Notes: generated by a model from the letters alone, not told the origin. A stretch of 64,000 nt of DNA from Vombatus ursinus (GCF_900497805.2 NW_020954581.1:4184978-4248977); one strand, 5' to 3'. Positions 43,305 to 55,454 are shown, counted from the first letter of the stretch. Numbers and translations: made by a program.

Positions 43305-43560
43305 TGTTGTTCTATTTACACTGCTATTGTTGTTATTCTCTTGGATTCATTTAACTCACTTTAAATCAGTTTGTCTTTGCATTTTTTCTGAATTGCTCAT
43401 ATTTATTGTCTCCTATAACTCAATAATATTTTTGTAATTCATGTGCCACAGTTTGTTCAGGCAGTCTTAAATTAATGGGAACCCATTTTGTATTTCCACT
43501 GTATTTTTTTTTACTGCAAAAAATTAAAGCAGAGTATCGAAAAGCTTCATGCAAATCAAC
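43305..43560 (-). mobile_element. Old LINE L1 3' fragment
   Basis: TTCTCTTGGATTCATTTAAC, TGTGCCACAGTTTGTTCAGG and TTAATGGGAACCCATTTTGT follow the order of the better L1 copies (compare 9120-9300) at much greater divergence. Confidence 0.6.
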
Positions 43561-43940
43561 AATTTGCAAATTACTCATATTTTCTCATTATAAACTCAGA
43601 GGTGATTATCTTTTATTTAATTGCTCTTCACTTACAAATTATTGAACACATTAGTTTTATGTTTCTTTGTTCAAATCCCATGTTACAATCCACATCAGCT
43701 ACCACCTTTAATCCCAATGCGTTCAATTATAAGTAAAGGGATAGATGGGGTGTTTACCAATCACTGGATGACTTGATACTTTGAAGTATAGGTCTTATAT
43801 AAACAAAAATTTTTTTAAAAATCTCATCAAGCTGGAAGACTGAGCCACATCTAATAAGATAACATAAGTGGGTGTAAATATAAATTCCTACATGTGGGTC
43901 CAAAAATTCAATTGCATAATACATGATTGTGGAAGTATAT
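43561..43940. other. No feature seen
   Basis: AT-rich unique sequence. Confidence 0.4.
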
Positions 43941-43944
43941 GTTT

Positions 43945-44190
43945 AGGCAATGGTTAGGTGAAGTGTATAGAGTTCCTGGTTTAGAGTCAAGAAGACTTGA
44001 GTTCAAATCCTGCCTCAGATACTTGTGTGTTCCTGGGCAACTCAATCTTTGCCTGTGTCATTTTTTTTCATCTGTAAAGTGAGCATATAGCACCTATCTC
44101 TTAGGGTTATTCTGAAGATAAAATGAGATGATATTTGTAAATTAATTTGCAAAACTTAAAGTGGTATATGCATTTGAGCTATCATCATCA
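43945..44190 (+). mobile_element. MIR/MAR1-like CORE-SINE
   Basis: GGCAATGGTTAGGTGAAGTG, GAGTTCAAATCCTGCCTCAG, TGTGTTCCTGGGCAACTCAA, CTTAGGGTTATTCTGAAGAT, ending GAGCTATCATCATC. Confidence 0.82.
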
Positions 44191-44216
44191 TTCGTTCATT
44201 CATTCATTCATTCATT
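44191..44216. repeat. (CATT)n microsatellite
   Basis: Six CATT units after the SINE tail. Confidence 0.9.
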
Positions 44217-44234
44217 TAAGTGAAATTACTGAAG

Positions 44235-44440
44235 GTTTTACCTAATAAAGAGATAATATGATGTAGTAGAAAGAGCATTGGATTTAGAATACATTTACCT
44301 GGAATCAAATCCTTTTAGTACTTTTATTCTCTGTCTGAACTTAGGTCACATAACTTCTCTAGGCTTCAGTTTCCTCATCTGCAAAATGAGGAGGTTCAAC
44401 TGCATGATTGTACCTTCTAGATCTAAATCCTATTAAAGAA
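44235..44440 (+). mobile_element. MIR-like SINE
   Basis: ATGTAGTAGAAAGAGCATTG, TGAACTTAGGTCACATAACT, CTTCAGTTTCCTCATCTGCA, ending CTTCTAGATCTAAATCC. Confidence 0.8.
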
Positions 44441-44930
44441 AATTCTAATCACAAGATGCATTAACAGAAAAAAAAAGTACATAAAGATTACCTTAGCACT
44501 ATGAATTATTATGATGATTTCACATACCACTGGACAGCTACCTGCCCTCCCCCTCCCTGCCAATCAACGTCCCCATCCCTGACTTGTCTTTAGAGCACCA
44601 AACTCATCTTTCCAAATACTTGTAAGACACTACCTTCTAGATGTTTCACCAACCATTTCAAATTGCTATGTCTAAAGCAAGCTGATTTTCTATTACCCTC
44701 CCCAAAAAAATCCATCCACTTTTTTTTTGGTTTGATTGTTTCTGTCTGTGATGCAACATTTATCCATTCTTCCATATTGCCAGTTTGTAGCAATCTTTTA
44801 CTCTTCTCCTCCTTTTACTTCTAATATCCCATCATCAATCCCTGCTGGTTGTACCTTGACAATATGTCTCACATCTATCCAATTTCACCACTAACACCAT
44901 GACATCCCTAGGAGGCTATGTGTTATTGAG
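44441..44930. other. No feature seen
   Basis: Unique sequence; the minus-strand 67-residue frame at 44590 has no recognisable motif. Confidence 0.4.
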
Positions 44931-44934
44931 AAAA

Positions 44935-45165
44935 GAACCTGGAAAGCAGGATATTGCAATGGAAAGAGTATTGGCCATGGAATTTGGAGAACTGACTCTT
45001 GATCCTACTTCTGGAATTTATTAGTTATGTGAACATGGGCAGGCAGACCATTTAACCTCTTTGAGAATTCCTCATCTTTAAAACAAAGACAACTGCATCG
45101 ATCTCACAAACTTATGGTAAGTAAGATAATGAACACAAAATACTACATCAGTTAGCCATGATCAT
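44935..45165 (+). mobile_element. MIR-like SINE
   Basis: GCAATGGAAAGAGTATTGGC, TTAGTTATGTGAACATGGGC, AATTCCTCATCTTTAAAACA. Confidence 0.7.
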
Positions 45166-45199
45166 TATAATACATACTCTCCAAGTGATTCCCATTTTT

Positions 45200-45690
45200 A
45201 CCAGTAAAATTTTTGTCCAGCCTTTAAATATCAGTCCACACACCACTCCCTCCAGAAAGATTTCCTTGATCCTCATGAGTTGGCAAGGACCATTCCTCTC
45301 AGATCTCATAGAATCACAGATTTAAAGCTAAAAGGGAACTTGGATAAGACCTACACCAAATCCATCCTTTTATAAATTAGCAAATTGAGACCAGAGAAAA
45401 GAATTGAATTGACTCAAGTTTAAATAAGTAGCAAGTAATAGAGCCAGAATTTGAACTCAGATACTCTGAGTCCAATTCTTTCCACTGCACCACACTGACA
45501 ATTCATGTGACATTTTGTTTTGCAACTCTTGAAAAAATTTATTATATAATCATCATATAGTCATTTCTGTTTCTGCCCTACCCACTCCATCATGTGACAT
45601 TAAATTCCATGAGGAGGGAGACCGTACCTTAGTTGACATATATTTCTTCCTGAGTGCGTAACACAATTCTTTGAACATAATGATGTTTGA
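45200..45690 (+). mobile_element. LINE L2 3' part, split by a MIR-like SINE
   Basis: CAGAAAGATTTCCTTGATCC (45254) upstream, then the SINE (45305-45500), then CATTAAATTCCATGAGGAGG and CACAATTCTTTGAACATAAT downstream. Confidence 0.55.
45305..45500 (-). mobile_element. MIR-like/THER-like SINE
   Basis: CATAGAATCACAGATTTAAA, CAAATTGAGACCAGAGAAAA, GCCAGAATTTGAACTCAGAT, TTCTTTCCACTGCACCACAC. Confidence 0.75.
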
Positions 45691-45744
45691 AATTTTGGAT
45701 AGAAGCTTCAACATGTAATTTCATTGTTATAGAGAACCCTTAGA

Positions 45745-45930
45745 TCCTGAAATTCTCTACAATGATGGCTGGCACCTTCTCTCTAACTTATAGCCTTAGA
45801 AAGTTGCTTAAAGCACTGACAAATGAAATGACTTGCCTAAAGTGACGTAGTTCCTATGGGCTTTAAGGACCCATGGGACCCTTACAACTCCAAGGCCAGC
45901 TCTTCATCCACAACCTTATGTTGTATCCCC
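45745..45930 (-). mobile_element. MIR-like SINE
   Basis: AGAAAGTTGCTTAAAGCACT, GAAATGACTTGCCTAAAGTG, CCAAGGCCAGCTCTTCATCC. Confidence 0.65.
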
Positions 45931-46129
45931 CTTGGTCTAAATGGTTTGCTAAGTTGAATTTGTTCAACTGACCAAAAAAAAACACATATAATTCCAATGT
46001 ACTCTGCTCTTACCTGATCACATATGCAATATTCTGAAGCATTTTTCACGTCACATTTTAGCAAGGACTCTGAAAATATAAAGCATATTCTAAGTGAGTG
46101 ATCAGAGTGGTGAAGGTTTTGAAGACTTC

Positions 46130-46330
46130 CCATTTAAAAATCAGTAAGAGGAATTAAGGATATTTAGCCTGGAGAAGAGAAAACCTAGTGGGCACATTGT
46201 ATTCCTGATCAAGAATTTCCAGGGCTATCAAATAGAAGAGGTTTATGGTTCTACTTGGATCCAGAGGACAGAGTCAAGAGCAGTGGATGGAAGTGACAGA
46301 GAGGCATATTTGAACTGTATGAGCTTAATG
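46130..46330 (+). mobile_element. LINE L3/CR1 3' fragment
   Basis: Sense L3: ATATTTAGCCTGGAGAAGAG (46158), CAAATAGAAGAGGTTTATGG, then ATCCAGAGGACAGAGTCAAG and GTGGATGGAAGTGACAGAGA. Confidence 0.7.
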
Positions 46331-46489
46331 CCTTGCCTTGGGCTCCCTTGGCCAACTTCCATAGCCACTAGCAAGATGCCCCCAGAGGAGTGGCTTCTAT
46401 TATTTTCATGGTCCTAGGGGTAAATCAGCAGTTGCCTATGAACCTAAACACTAGCTTAGAAGCCCTCATTGGCATGCTTCCCCTTTAAA

Positions 46490-47340
46490 AATCAGTCAAT
46501 AGACTCATTAATTCTTTAGGAAAGGCATTTATTCAAAGAGTATAACAAGAAACAGGGTTATAAAGATTTTTTTGAATGCCAAGTTCAAACTATTTCACAA
46601 ATATACCCCTAAATTAGGAAAGGAGAAAAGGTATGAACCTTAATATAATAGTAGCCAGGTATATGTGTAAAGTAATTTGTGGTCTAGAAAACACCTAAAC
46701 TGTGGGACTTTTGAGCCTTAATTTCTTTTTTCTCTTTCATGGATCTTTACAACATTCTCTGGAGGGCATGGTATTGACAATAGGCCAATTTCTCTGCTAG
46801 GATGACTTTTACAGGGAACCATGGCTCTATTGGATCTTCTCCTTCTCTGGTTCAGTATCAGACTGGTCAATCTCTGGACTGGGTCAAATAGGTCACTCAG
46901 TGGCTACACTGCCTCCCCAGCAGGCCTTATTGTTATTGTACTGGGTAGGGCAGCCTCAGAGCAATGGCTGCTGGATAGACCTAGGCTGACCACTCTCCCA
47001 CTAGCCGAATGTAGGTCATACATTGATGCACAGGTTTTACTGCTGCTGCTGCTGGAGGAGAAGGACAGCAATTGCCATATGAAACTCAGAAGACTGCTCT
47101 GGTATTGGGCAGCTACTGTCAGAATGGACCAAGTAGGTTACTTGGGTGTTGGTTTCTTTTCAGGGCACAGCCTCTCTACTAGACAGATTGATCTTCTGGC
47201 CTACTTGTTCATTCTTCAATAGACAGTTGCAGTTTTATTCTACCTTCAGTCACTGGCTTGATTGGTGGTCCTATATTCTCTTCATCAGGAGTTTTACTGT
47301 GTTCTTTGTATGTAGAGTGCTATAGAGCTCCTTCAGGTGG
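46490..47340. other. Unclassified GC-richer block with a 133-residue frame
   Basis: GC content rises above its surroundings. The plus-strand frame (46821-47222; MALLDLLLLWFSIRLVNLWT start, LLLLLLEEKD from a short (CTG)n) has no family resemblance I can name. The minus-strand ending with AATAAATGCCTTTCC near 46515 hints at a polyadenylated transcript or an old dispersed repeat. Function unknown; possibly not protein-coding. Confidence 0.25.
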
Positions 47341-47860
47341 GGAAATTAACTTTAGCTTAGGATAAGCAGAAAATCTTTTCCCTTGATTACCTTAAAACCT
47401 CAACTCTGAAGTTGCTTGTCACCTCCTGGCAGGAGATGGGACAAATTCTATCTGGCTCAGAAGTTACCTCCCAGTTAACCACTCCATACTGCCTTAGTTT
47501 CAATTCAGTCAGTCTCACCTCCCATACTGCTTTGGGGCTGTTATGTAAATGGGAGGCTTGATACCAATATATGAATTCAGTCTATACTCTGGATTTAAGT
47601 TCACTATCTTGTTGTCTTCTTTATGTACAGTTGAGGTATTCAAATCTCCCACTTAGCGTTAGATATATGTTTTGAATCTGAGTGTTGTCCCTTACATTTC
47701 AATATGCTTTTGAATCATTATAGACCTTTATCTTTTGTGGAGATGTTCCTGGAACAACATCAAAACACGTACACACACATACACACACAAAAAAAGAAAC
47801 AAACAACTTCCTAACAATTACTGCTGTTCAAAAATTAAGTGAGCTGCCTCTATCTCTAGA
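47341..47860. other. No feature seen
   Basis: Unique sequence; a short CA-rich tract lies near 47768-47788. Confidence 0.4.
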
Positions 47861-47864
47861 GATC

Positions 47865-48000
47865 CCTATCTTGTTCCCTATCTCCCTATCTGTAGAGATC
47901 TTCAAAGGGGAAGCTAAATACTTTGGGAGAATCATATAGAGGAGATTAGACATTTTCCTTGATGATTTTGGAGGTGCCTTCCAACTCTGAGTTTTTATGA
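47865..48000 (+). mobile_element. LINE L3/CR1 3' terminus
   Basis: GAGATCTTCAAAGGGGAAGC, then GAGGTGCCTTCCAACTCTGA and the TTTTATGATTC terminal motif. Confidence 0.62.
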
Positions 48001-48330
48001 TTCATTTTTCCCATGAAATAGTTAACGTGCTAAAAATGAACAGTTAGACACACTGGGAGGCCCCTATTTAAAGGAGCCATATATATGATCCTTTTGTTAT
48101 GCAAACAATCTCTCCCTCCTCCAATTTATCTGTTCTCTGGCTTGGTGTATTATAAATCGGGTGTTCTTAAAGTGAAATCCAACTGTGCACTTGAGAAATG
48201 CACAGTAATTAGGCTTATTGTGCATCCATGTGTTTTTCCTCCCTGCTCTCTATAAGAACTAGCATTTGGTTTTTAACCATAGCCTAAGTTTAGTCTTCTT
48301 TCTAGGTTGTAATTTCCTACAGAGCCATGT
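48001..48330. promoter_or_regulatory. Candidate conserved non-coding element
   Basis: Repeat-free stretch with a MEF2/SRF-like CTATTTAAAG (48064), an octamer-like TTATGCAAAC (48097) and TAATTAGGCTTATTGTGCAT (48206). No coding frame. Based on motif density only. Confidence 0.2.
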
Positions 48331-50210
48331 TAGCATTTGGCTATTTGGACAACGACAAGGATAATGCAATGCTTTGGTAAATCTGGTCTCCTCAAAATGG
48401 ACAATCTTTCCAATGGTACGGAATATAGCCCACTCTACCTTCTCACCAGATCTCCCCAGGCAATTTCTAAAAGTTTTCCTCTATATCTTTTAATGTTTAT
48501 TTGTTTTCATTCAAGTATATCATTTGATCTGTACATCTTTTATTCCTCATTCTTGTTGCATGATAAGGCAATCTCATTTTTTGATTATACTTCTCTTGGG
48601 TCATGGATTGAATGTTTGTAAATCATCATTGGTTTTATACTGCAGCCTACTTCTTCTTGCCCTGAATCTTACCAAAGCAATTCACATATTTTCTTTGTCC
48701 ATGAGTTTAATGCTTTCAATGATTGTGGTTATTTCATGATTTACAAGCCATACATCATCACCAGAAAATTATTAGTTTTCACAAAATATGATATTTTTTT
48801 GTTTGTTGAGCATTATACAATCTGGAAAAATACAGTGAAATTCACCAAATACAAGCTAGCTTACTGTCTTCCTCCTATTCAGTCCTGGGCCTAGAACATT
48901 GTCCTTCTGCTGTGTCTATCTCTACTGATAAAATACTCAAAAGGTTGTCCATCCAATTTCATGTCATAGGTTAGACAATGGTCTAGACCTCTAGTTTTTC
49001 TTATGTGGATTCTTAGACTGACTTTTTAGAGTAGTTGAGGTGCTTTTTTTTGGCGACTGCAGTCATCTGGGACTGGTTGCAGGCAAAAAATATCACCCGC
49101 AAATAGTAACAATCTGAGGACCCATCTGACTGCGAGGGTTGACCTCAGCCATTAGGGTACTACTATGAAAAAATTTCCTGAAGTGGAAATTCAGCAGTGG
49201 TTACATAGAAGTGGGAGGAGTAACTGAGTCAATGAACAGCAGAATAAGAGTACAAACAATCTTAACAGTTTGAACTTTGGGACAACTCTAAAATGACATT
49301 TTACATTTAGGTGCAAGAAAATGATTTTATAAGTAAAACATGGGGGAGATATAGAGATACAGGAAAATGAGTGAGCCATCTTTCCATTTCTGGACAACTT
49401 CCTTTAACTTCTAACTCTAATCATAGCATGGTCTATTTCTCTTAGCAATTATGGATCAAGGAGCCCACAGAAGAAGGACCAACTGTAATATTGATATTTA
49501 AAGAGAGTTCTGAAATAGATTGATTCTTAGGCCTTCTGTTTACTTTGTTCATCATTCTACTACCTTTACCATGGACGTAGATAATGGCTATGCAGAATTG
49601 GGGATTATTTTGCTTTTTTTCCCCTTTATTTCATATGTTGCCATTGTGATGTTTAAAAAGTTTGAGATGCATGATTTCTGGGTAATTAGTCTCCTTATTA
49701 ATCATGCTAGCATTTTAATAAAAGAGATCAGTGGCACTCTTGAATGCCAAAGACCTCTCATGGTGGTGGGCTCACAGTTTATATGCCCTTGGAAGAACAG
49801 GTGTTCCTGAGGGTGGCAATCAACTCTCATTGATTAACAATTAATGAGAAAATGAATATTATAATGAGATGTGGGCTCATTCTAATGAAGGTTTTGTGGG
49901 TATGTGACTTGGATCACCCAAGTCTTGGTCCAAGAGACTTATCAATATACATATCAAAGAGGAAGTCCACTTCTACACCAGACCTATCTGACCAAGCACA
50001 GCAAAAAGGAATTCACCAATTCTCTCAGCCTGGTTGAGTATACCTTTGCCCAAGATTTCTCACAATGGTTGATTTCTGGATGAGGAAGTAGAAAAGGAGG
50101 AAAAACCTTGGTCCTGATTCAATAATTGGTTATTAATATAAGAGAGAAATAATAGCTTCTCTCACCATGGCCAAGGCTTCACCATCTAATGTTAAGTCTG
50201 TCAGATATTC
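48331..50210. other. No gene seen
   Basis: Nearly 1.9 kb without a repeat I can place. Plus-strand frames (48337-48621, 49520-49810) and minus-strand 49191-49397 lack motifs and are compatible with chance. Confidence 0.35.
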
Positions 50211-50214
50211 TCTT

Positions 50215-50850
50215 TTTTGCTTTTAAAATCCAAACGACCAGGCCCTCTTTTACCTTTCCAGTCTTGTAACAGTTTACCCACTCCACGTATGTTATAATCC
50301 AGCAACACTTGCCTCCTTGCAATTCCTAATTCACAATTCTCCATCTCCTGACTCTATGTTTTTTCAATGAGTGCCCCCTGTTGTTGGAATGATATGTATT
50401 CTCACCTTCTAGATTTCCTGTCTTCCTTCAGGATTCAGCTCAAATCCTGCCTTCTGTAAGACACTTTCTCTGTCTGCCCTACCCGACACTGTTATTACCT
50501 TCTCTATGAGATTATCTCCCATTACCACTGTATATATCTTGTAAGTACATAGTTGCTTGCCTGCTGACTTTTTTTTTTAGGCAATTGGGGGTAAGTGACT
50601 TTCCCAGGGTCACATAGCTAGTAAGTGTCAAGTGTTTGGTCTGAGGCCGGATTTGAACTCAGCTCCTCCTGAAGTCAGGGCCAGTGCTCTATCCACTGCA
50701 CCACCTAGCTGTCCCCTGACCCTCTCATTAAAATGTAAGATCCTAGAAGACAAGAATTGCGTTTTCACCTCTCTTTTTGTCCTCAGTGCTTAGCAGTTTC
50801 TAGCACATTGCAAGTACTTAATAAATGCATGTTGACTGTCCCACTGATGC
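50215..50850 (+). mobile_element. LINE L2 3' part, split by a WSINE1-like SINE
   Basis: CCCTCTTTTACCTTTCCAGT, CAGCAACACTTGCCTCCTTG, GATTCAGCTCAAATCCTGCC. After the SINE comes AAAATGTAAGATCCTAGAAG and the terminus CAAGTACTTAATAAATGCAT. Confidence 0.82.
50570..50716 (-). mobile_element. WSINE1-like SINE inside L2
   Basis: T9 tail, GGCAATTGGGGGTAAGTGAC, CATAGCTAGTAAGTGTCAAG, ending CCACCTAGCTGTCCCC. Target duplication not clear. Confidence 0.9.
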
Positions 50851-50959
50851 CCAGCATCACATTTAGATGGGATGATCTTCAAACAGAAGACATTCTAAGA
50901 GTTGTCCCTTCAAAGAAATCTCAAAATCTGACAATTGTTTGTAAACTGAGAGACCACTG

Positions 50960-51165
50960 AGTCTAAGTTGAACACAAAGACCCTCAATGAAGTGTTTGAT
51001 GTTTATTCAACCCTTACTTGATGACCTCTAGTTAAAGGGAACACATGCCCTCCTGAAGCAGCCCATTCCACTTTTAGATAAGCCTAATGATTGAAATAGA
51101 TTTGTTTGTTTGATAGAGTGTGTTTGTTTTTTGTTTGTTTATTTTGTTTCCCCACCTAAACCAAG
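50960..51165 (-). mobile_element. LINE L3/CR1 3' end fragment
   Basis: ACTTGATGACCTCTAGTTAA, GAAGCAGCCCATTCCACTTT, GATAAGCCTAATGATTG, then a (GTTT)-rich tract. Confidence 0.65.
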
Positions 51166-51587
51166 CTTTTCTTCCTTAGAAGGAGGAGCAGAGCTTATAC
51201 TCTTCTGACATAATCTTTAAGATCCTGTGGTCACCTCAACCCCTATGAGGAATTAGAGTAAGATTTGCACAGAGCAGGCCAAGTATATTTATTTTCACCT
51301 TGTTTTATCACAAAATTGCCATGATGGGGACAATCTTAACTTCATCTCATGTCCCTTCATCTTTCTCCTTCTTGTCTCTTTCCCATTCCAAATGGTTTTT
51401 TTTTGACCCTCTGATTGCCATCCATTTTAATTTCGTGGTGATCTTCAGAGAATTTATTGTAGTTCTGCACCTAGAACATGTAGAATAAAACTAGTTGATT
51501 ACCTTGGTTGATCGGCTTTCTCAATTTGATTCATCCTTTTAGAAAATTCCATGGGATCACCTTGAAGATAAATTTACTCTCAGTTAA

Positions 51588-51589
<2 letters not shown>
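51166..51589. other. No feature seen
   Basis: Unique sequence with a T-run at 51394. Confidence 0.35.

Positions 51590-51626
<37 letters not shown>
51590..51626. repeat. (CA)n microsatellite
   Basis: About 18 CA units. Confidence 0.95.
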
Positions 51627-51627
<1 letters not shown>

Positions 51628-51839
51628 CCTTGTACCATTTGGCAGTTGCTATCATTCAATTTTCTCATGCAATATATCTCACATTTATTCTCTCCCTCTC
51701 AAGATATGTTGATTTCAAAGAAAATCATAAAATGTGTCTGAAGGAGACTCCCCACCATCACCGTGATATGATTATTTTCATTTTCTCTAAAGAGAAACTA
51801 GTTCTAAGGCCCACTGAAAGGATGAATACTTACTCTATT

Positions 51840-52075
51840 TGGAAATTTTTCTAGGGAAGAATATTTCATGACCTTGCTCTATAACCATTCTGGGGTTAAA
51901 CATTCCTGTCAGGAAATTTTTCCTCATATCTCAACTAAATCTAGCTTAATGATCCTTTTAGGCCAAGCCAAGTGCCCCATGTTCGTGTAATAGCAGACCT
52001 AAGGCATTCTCTTTGCTCTGGAGTGCCCTGAAGTACTTCAGAAGATTGGATGGATATGTCAGAAGGAAAGCAGTT
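51840..52075 (-). mobile_element. LINE L3/CR1 3' fragment
   Basis: CTGTCAGGAAATTTTTCCTC, AACTAAATCTAGCTTAATGA, then CTTTGCTCTGGAGTGCCCTG and AAGTACTTCAGAAG. Confidence 0.55.
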
Positions 52076-52239
52076 TTTATGTTATCAGGTCTGCATTTCT
52101 ATCAGGTGTCTGTTTGTATGGACAAACACACAGTCATGCCCATCTTTAAATAATGAGCTCAGTGTCAGCCTGGGAATTACCTACCAATGAGACTTACTTT
52201 CTGGATGAGAAAAAACAGCTGAGGAGATCATTACTGAAT

Positions 52240-53000
52240 GTTAGAAAAGACCCAGGTGAGTACATGCACAGCATCAGTAAAGATAAATCATGCCTCTCTA
52301 ATCTAGTTGGAATTTTTGGAAAGAGTTAACAAAGGAGTAGAGTGTCAGAAACTAGTGGACATTAAATATTTAGGTATTCAAAAAGCTTTTGATCAGAGCC
52401 CTAACCAGAGGATATTTAGGGCCCCTTTTACCCATATTTAGTATCCAGGAGGTGAGAGGTAAAAGCTGGCCTTGTCAAACCTTGAAGTTTAAAAATTGGT
52501 TAACAGAAAGGCAATGAAAGCTACGAATAAATGACATTCTTAGCATAGAAGTAGGTTAATAGTGAGGGACCCTAGGGGATAGCATTGGAACCTGATTCCT
52601 TGTATATGTTAACACAGATCAATCTGGAAAGCAGTCTGAATAATGAGGTTACAAAATGTACTGGTAGCAGAGAATTATTTAGGTGATTCAGGAGTGGGAA
52701 CTCCAGGAGGACCCAACCAAAATAGGGGAAATTGAGTAACATGATATCAGATAAAATTCAATGAAGACAAGAAGAAAGTATGCTCTATTATAAGGAATAA
52801 TTTAAGCTACAGATACATACTGATAGAATTGAAATTAAGTATAACCTCTCAGGAAAAAAAAAAGGTCTAGCAGTCATTGTGGGCATCTTAATAAAGAGAT
52901 CTGTTCTAAGTAGAAATACAGGAGGAAAGGACTACAAAAAGATGTACTGAATGACTAAGTGTATGAAGGAAAAAAATTTAAAAAGTCAGAATAATTCCTT
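52240..53000 (+). mobile_element. LINE L3/CR1 reverse-transcriptase region
   Basis: Decayed sense codons of the RT. CAAAAAGCTTTTGATCAGAG (52379) gives QKAFDQSPNQR, against the usual SKAFDKVPHQRL. AAAATTGGTTAACAGAAAGG (52492) matches the DWLTGRKQ block. GAGGGACCCTAGGGGATAGC (52564) matches the SGVPQGSVLGP block. GGTCTAGCAGTCATTGTGGG (52863) matches DLGVIVD. No frame is open for long. Confidence 0.72.
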
Positions 53001-53309
53001 ATAGAAAAAAGAAAAGCAAAAGAAGAAATGTTAAAGCAGAGTAGATTAATGAAAGGTTAAAACACAAAGGCCATTTGGATGCTCTTATTTACTCTTTCCC
53101 ATAATACTAGGGCAAGATAACATTCAATAAAGTTAGATAATAAATAATTTAAATGAGAAAAAATGTTTAAGAAAAATCTCATATAATTCACCAATAACAT
53201 TAGGGAGTTTTCTGCCTACGATGTTACTGAAAGAAATCTTAAGTAGTGAGGAAAGTATCAGATGGATACCCATAAACATAGAGATGGCGAGATTGAACTT
53301 ATTCCCCAA

Positions 53310-53450
53310 ATCCCAAAAGTCTAGAATCCTAGAATCTCAGAGGTGGAAAGGACCAGAGAAATCATTTGATTCTCAACATGTATCCTTTCTACAAGTGATG
53401 GTGCAGGATACGCATGAAGGCCCACAGTAAAAGGCAAACAAATCTATATC
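53310..53450 (-). mobile_element. MIR-like/THER-like SINE end fragment
   Basis: AGAATCCTAGAATCTCAGAG and GTGGAAAGGACCAGAGAAAT are the terminal block of this SINE class; the rest is decayed. Confidence 0.45.
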
Positions 53451-53845
53451 CTTAGGCAGACCAATGTGCATTTTGATATTTCCAATCATCAGAATACTTG
53501 TATTTCAGACTGACATTGGGCAAAGATTCTCATGTTTTCCTTGTGGGAAAAAAATGGAGTTATATAGACCAGACAATGATATTGCTAACTGGATTTAGTA
53601 CTGATTGAGCAGTCTGACCCCAAAAAATAGTCAATAATGAATGTTTGTCAAATTAGAGGCAGTTTTTTAGGGTGGGAGCTCAAGACTACATTCTTGGCTC
53701 TATGGATTTCAACATTTTAATCACGATTTGACTAAAGAATAGATCATATTCTTTTGAATTCATATTGTTATACAAAACAAGGAGGGATATCTAACACATT
53801 GGCTGACAGAGCCTAGTTTCACTGTTTTCATCAGGTTAGAATTTC
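53451..53845. other. No feature seen
   Basis: AT-rich unique sequence. Confidence 0.35.
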
Positions 53846-53849
53846 AGAT

Positions 53850-53960
53850 TCAGACATAAAATAACTTGCCTAAACAGGTAGAAAGATTGTGGTGGCAAAA
53901 TGTGAACTCTGTTCTTCCTGACTCCAAGTCTAAGGCTCTAATTGTTGTGACATTCACTAG
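53850..53960 (-). mobile_element. MIR-like SINE fragment
   Basis: AAATAACTTGCCTAAACAGG, AATGTGAACTCTGTTCTTCC, CTGACTCCAAGTCTAAGGCT. Confidence 0.6.
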
Positions 53961-54039
53961 TTACCCAATGAAGAGAGGGAAAGGTAATTTATAAAACTTT
54001 CCCCACATGTCTATCTTAGATATAAAAGGAATTTGCTCA

Positions 54040-54900
54040 TTGGGTAGTGTTCCAAACTTACCATATGATTGAAACTACTCTCAACCAGGTTACCAAAGAT
54101 CTCTTAACTTTTCCATCCATTAACCTTTCCTCACTCTTCATTCTACTTGATCACTCTACAGTGTTTGATGGTGCAGATCATCCATTCCTTCTGGACACTG
54201 ACTTATCTCTCAGTTTCTATGCTATTTCTATGATATGCACTATAATTTTCTCCACCTGTTTCTCTGACCACTCTTTTGATTTTCCTAGACATTTCAGAGA
54301 ACCACCAAGTATTAGCATTTCCTAAACTTCTATCCTGATCCCCCCTATCTTTCCACAATCTTTCAGTGATCTCAACAGCTCCAAGTGTATAATAATTATT
54401 TCCATATGCCCCTTTCTTTCCACTCACAAAATTATTAACCTAATTCAGGTCCTCATCATATCTTATATGAACCGTTGTAGTAGTCACTGAATTAGTCCCC
54501 TCTCCAATCCATCTGCCACACAGATGCCAAATTAATGGGCCTGAGACTTGGGACTGACCCTACTACTCTCTTACTCAAACATATTCAGTGGCTCCCAATT
54601 GCCTCTAGAATAAGGTATAAACTTAGCCTCATAAATAATGTACTCCACAATCTGTTTCCCATTTACCTTTCCAGACTTACTACGCATTATTTTCATTTGT
54701 ATACTCCATGCTCCAGCCAAACTTACTGACGATCTGTTCCCAGAACTTGACATTCTATCTCCTGTCTCCTTTGTACAGGTTGTTCTCCATACTTGGCACT
54801 CACTTCTTCCTCAGCCAAGAGTCTCAGAATTCTTAGTTCCTTTAAGTTGAGTTTAGGTGACACCTCCTACAAATTTATTGCTTTAAAAACCACCTTGCAA
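54040..54900 (+). mobile_element. LINE L2, reverse transcriptase to C-terminus
   Basis: The 92-residue frame at 54047-54325 carries LLDHSTVFDGADHPFLLDT, the L2 form of the RT A-block (usual: LLDLSAAFDTVDHSLLL). Downstream the sense ORF2 end is clear: CAGGTCCTCATCATATCTTA (54446), TGGCTCCCAATTGCCTCTAG (54589), CTCCATGCTCCAGCCAAACT (54704). An internal segment between the two parts is missing. Confidence 0.82.
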
Positions 54901-55450
54901 TAAAATGATAGTGGTATCTCCAGCCACCATTTGAAAAATCCCATATAGATCAAGAATGGTGACAAAGCAAATTAGAATGATGAATCCAGCACCGGTACTC
55001 AAAACAAATTCACTGAATCTTTAAATCTTCATTAAAGGAGAATCTACAATTCTGTGTCCTCATCTGTTATCTGCAAGATGTAACTATTTAATCCAATTCA
55101 AACAGACTTTAACACTTAACCAGGGATCTACACTGTACTATTCCTGTGAATCCAAAAGCAAAAAATATAAGTATCTCTTGTTATTGAGAAGCTTAAATGT
55201 TATAGAAAATATGCAACATGTGAAAATGTGAGAAAACACATTATAATCAAAAAGAAGAGATGAAATGAATGAAATAAATGAACATGACTACAACTTTTTC
55301 TTCTCTGTACTCAAATAGCTTTATTCAATGGTTCATACATACTCATGAAGGGAAACTTGCCTTGTAAACTCCATAGCACTATAAACAGTAGGTCCAAGTG
55401 TACATGCAAACATATTGGACCTGTACCAGAAGATGGAGATTTATAGAGAG
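54901..55450. other. No gene seen
   Basis: 55110-55265 may be a decayed antisense L2 end (TTATTGAGAAGCTTAAATGT, ATGCAACATGTGAAAATGTG). The rest is unique. Confidence 0.35.
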
Positions 55451-55454
55451 GTTC

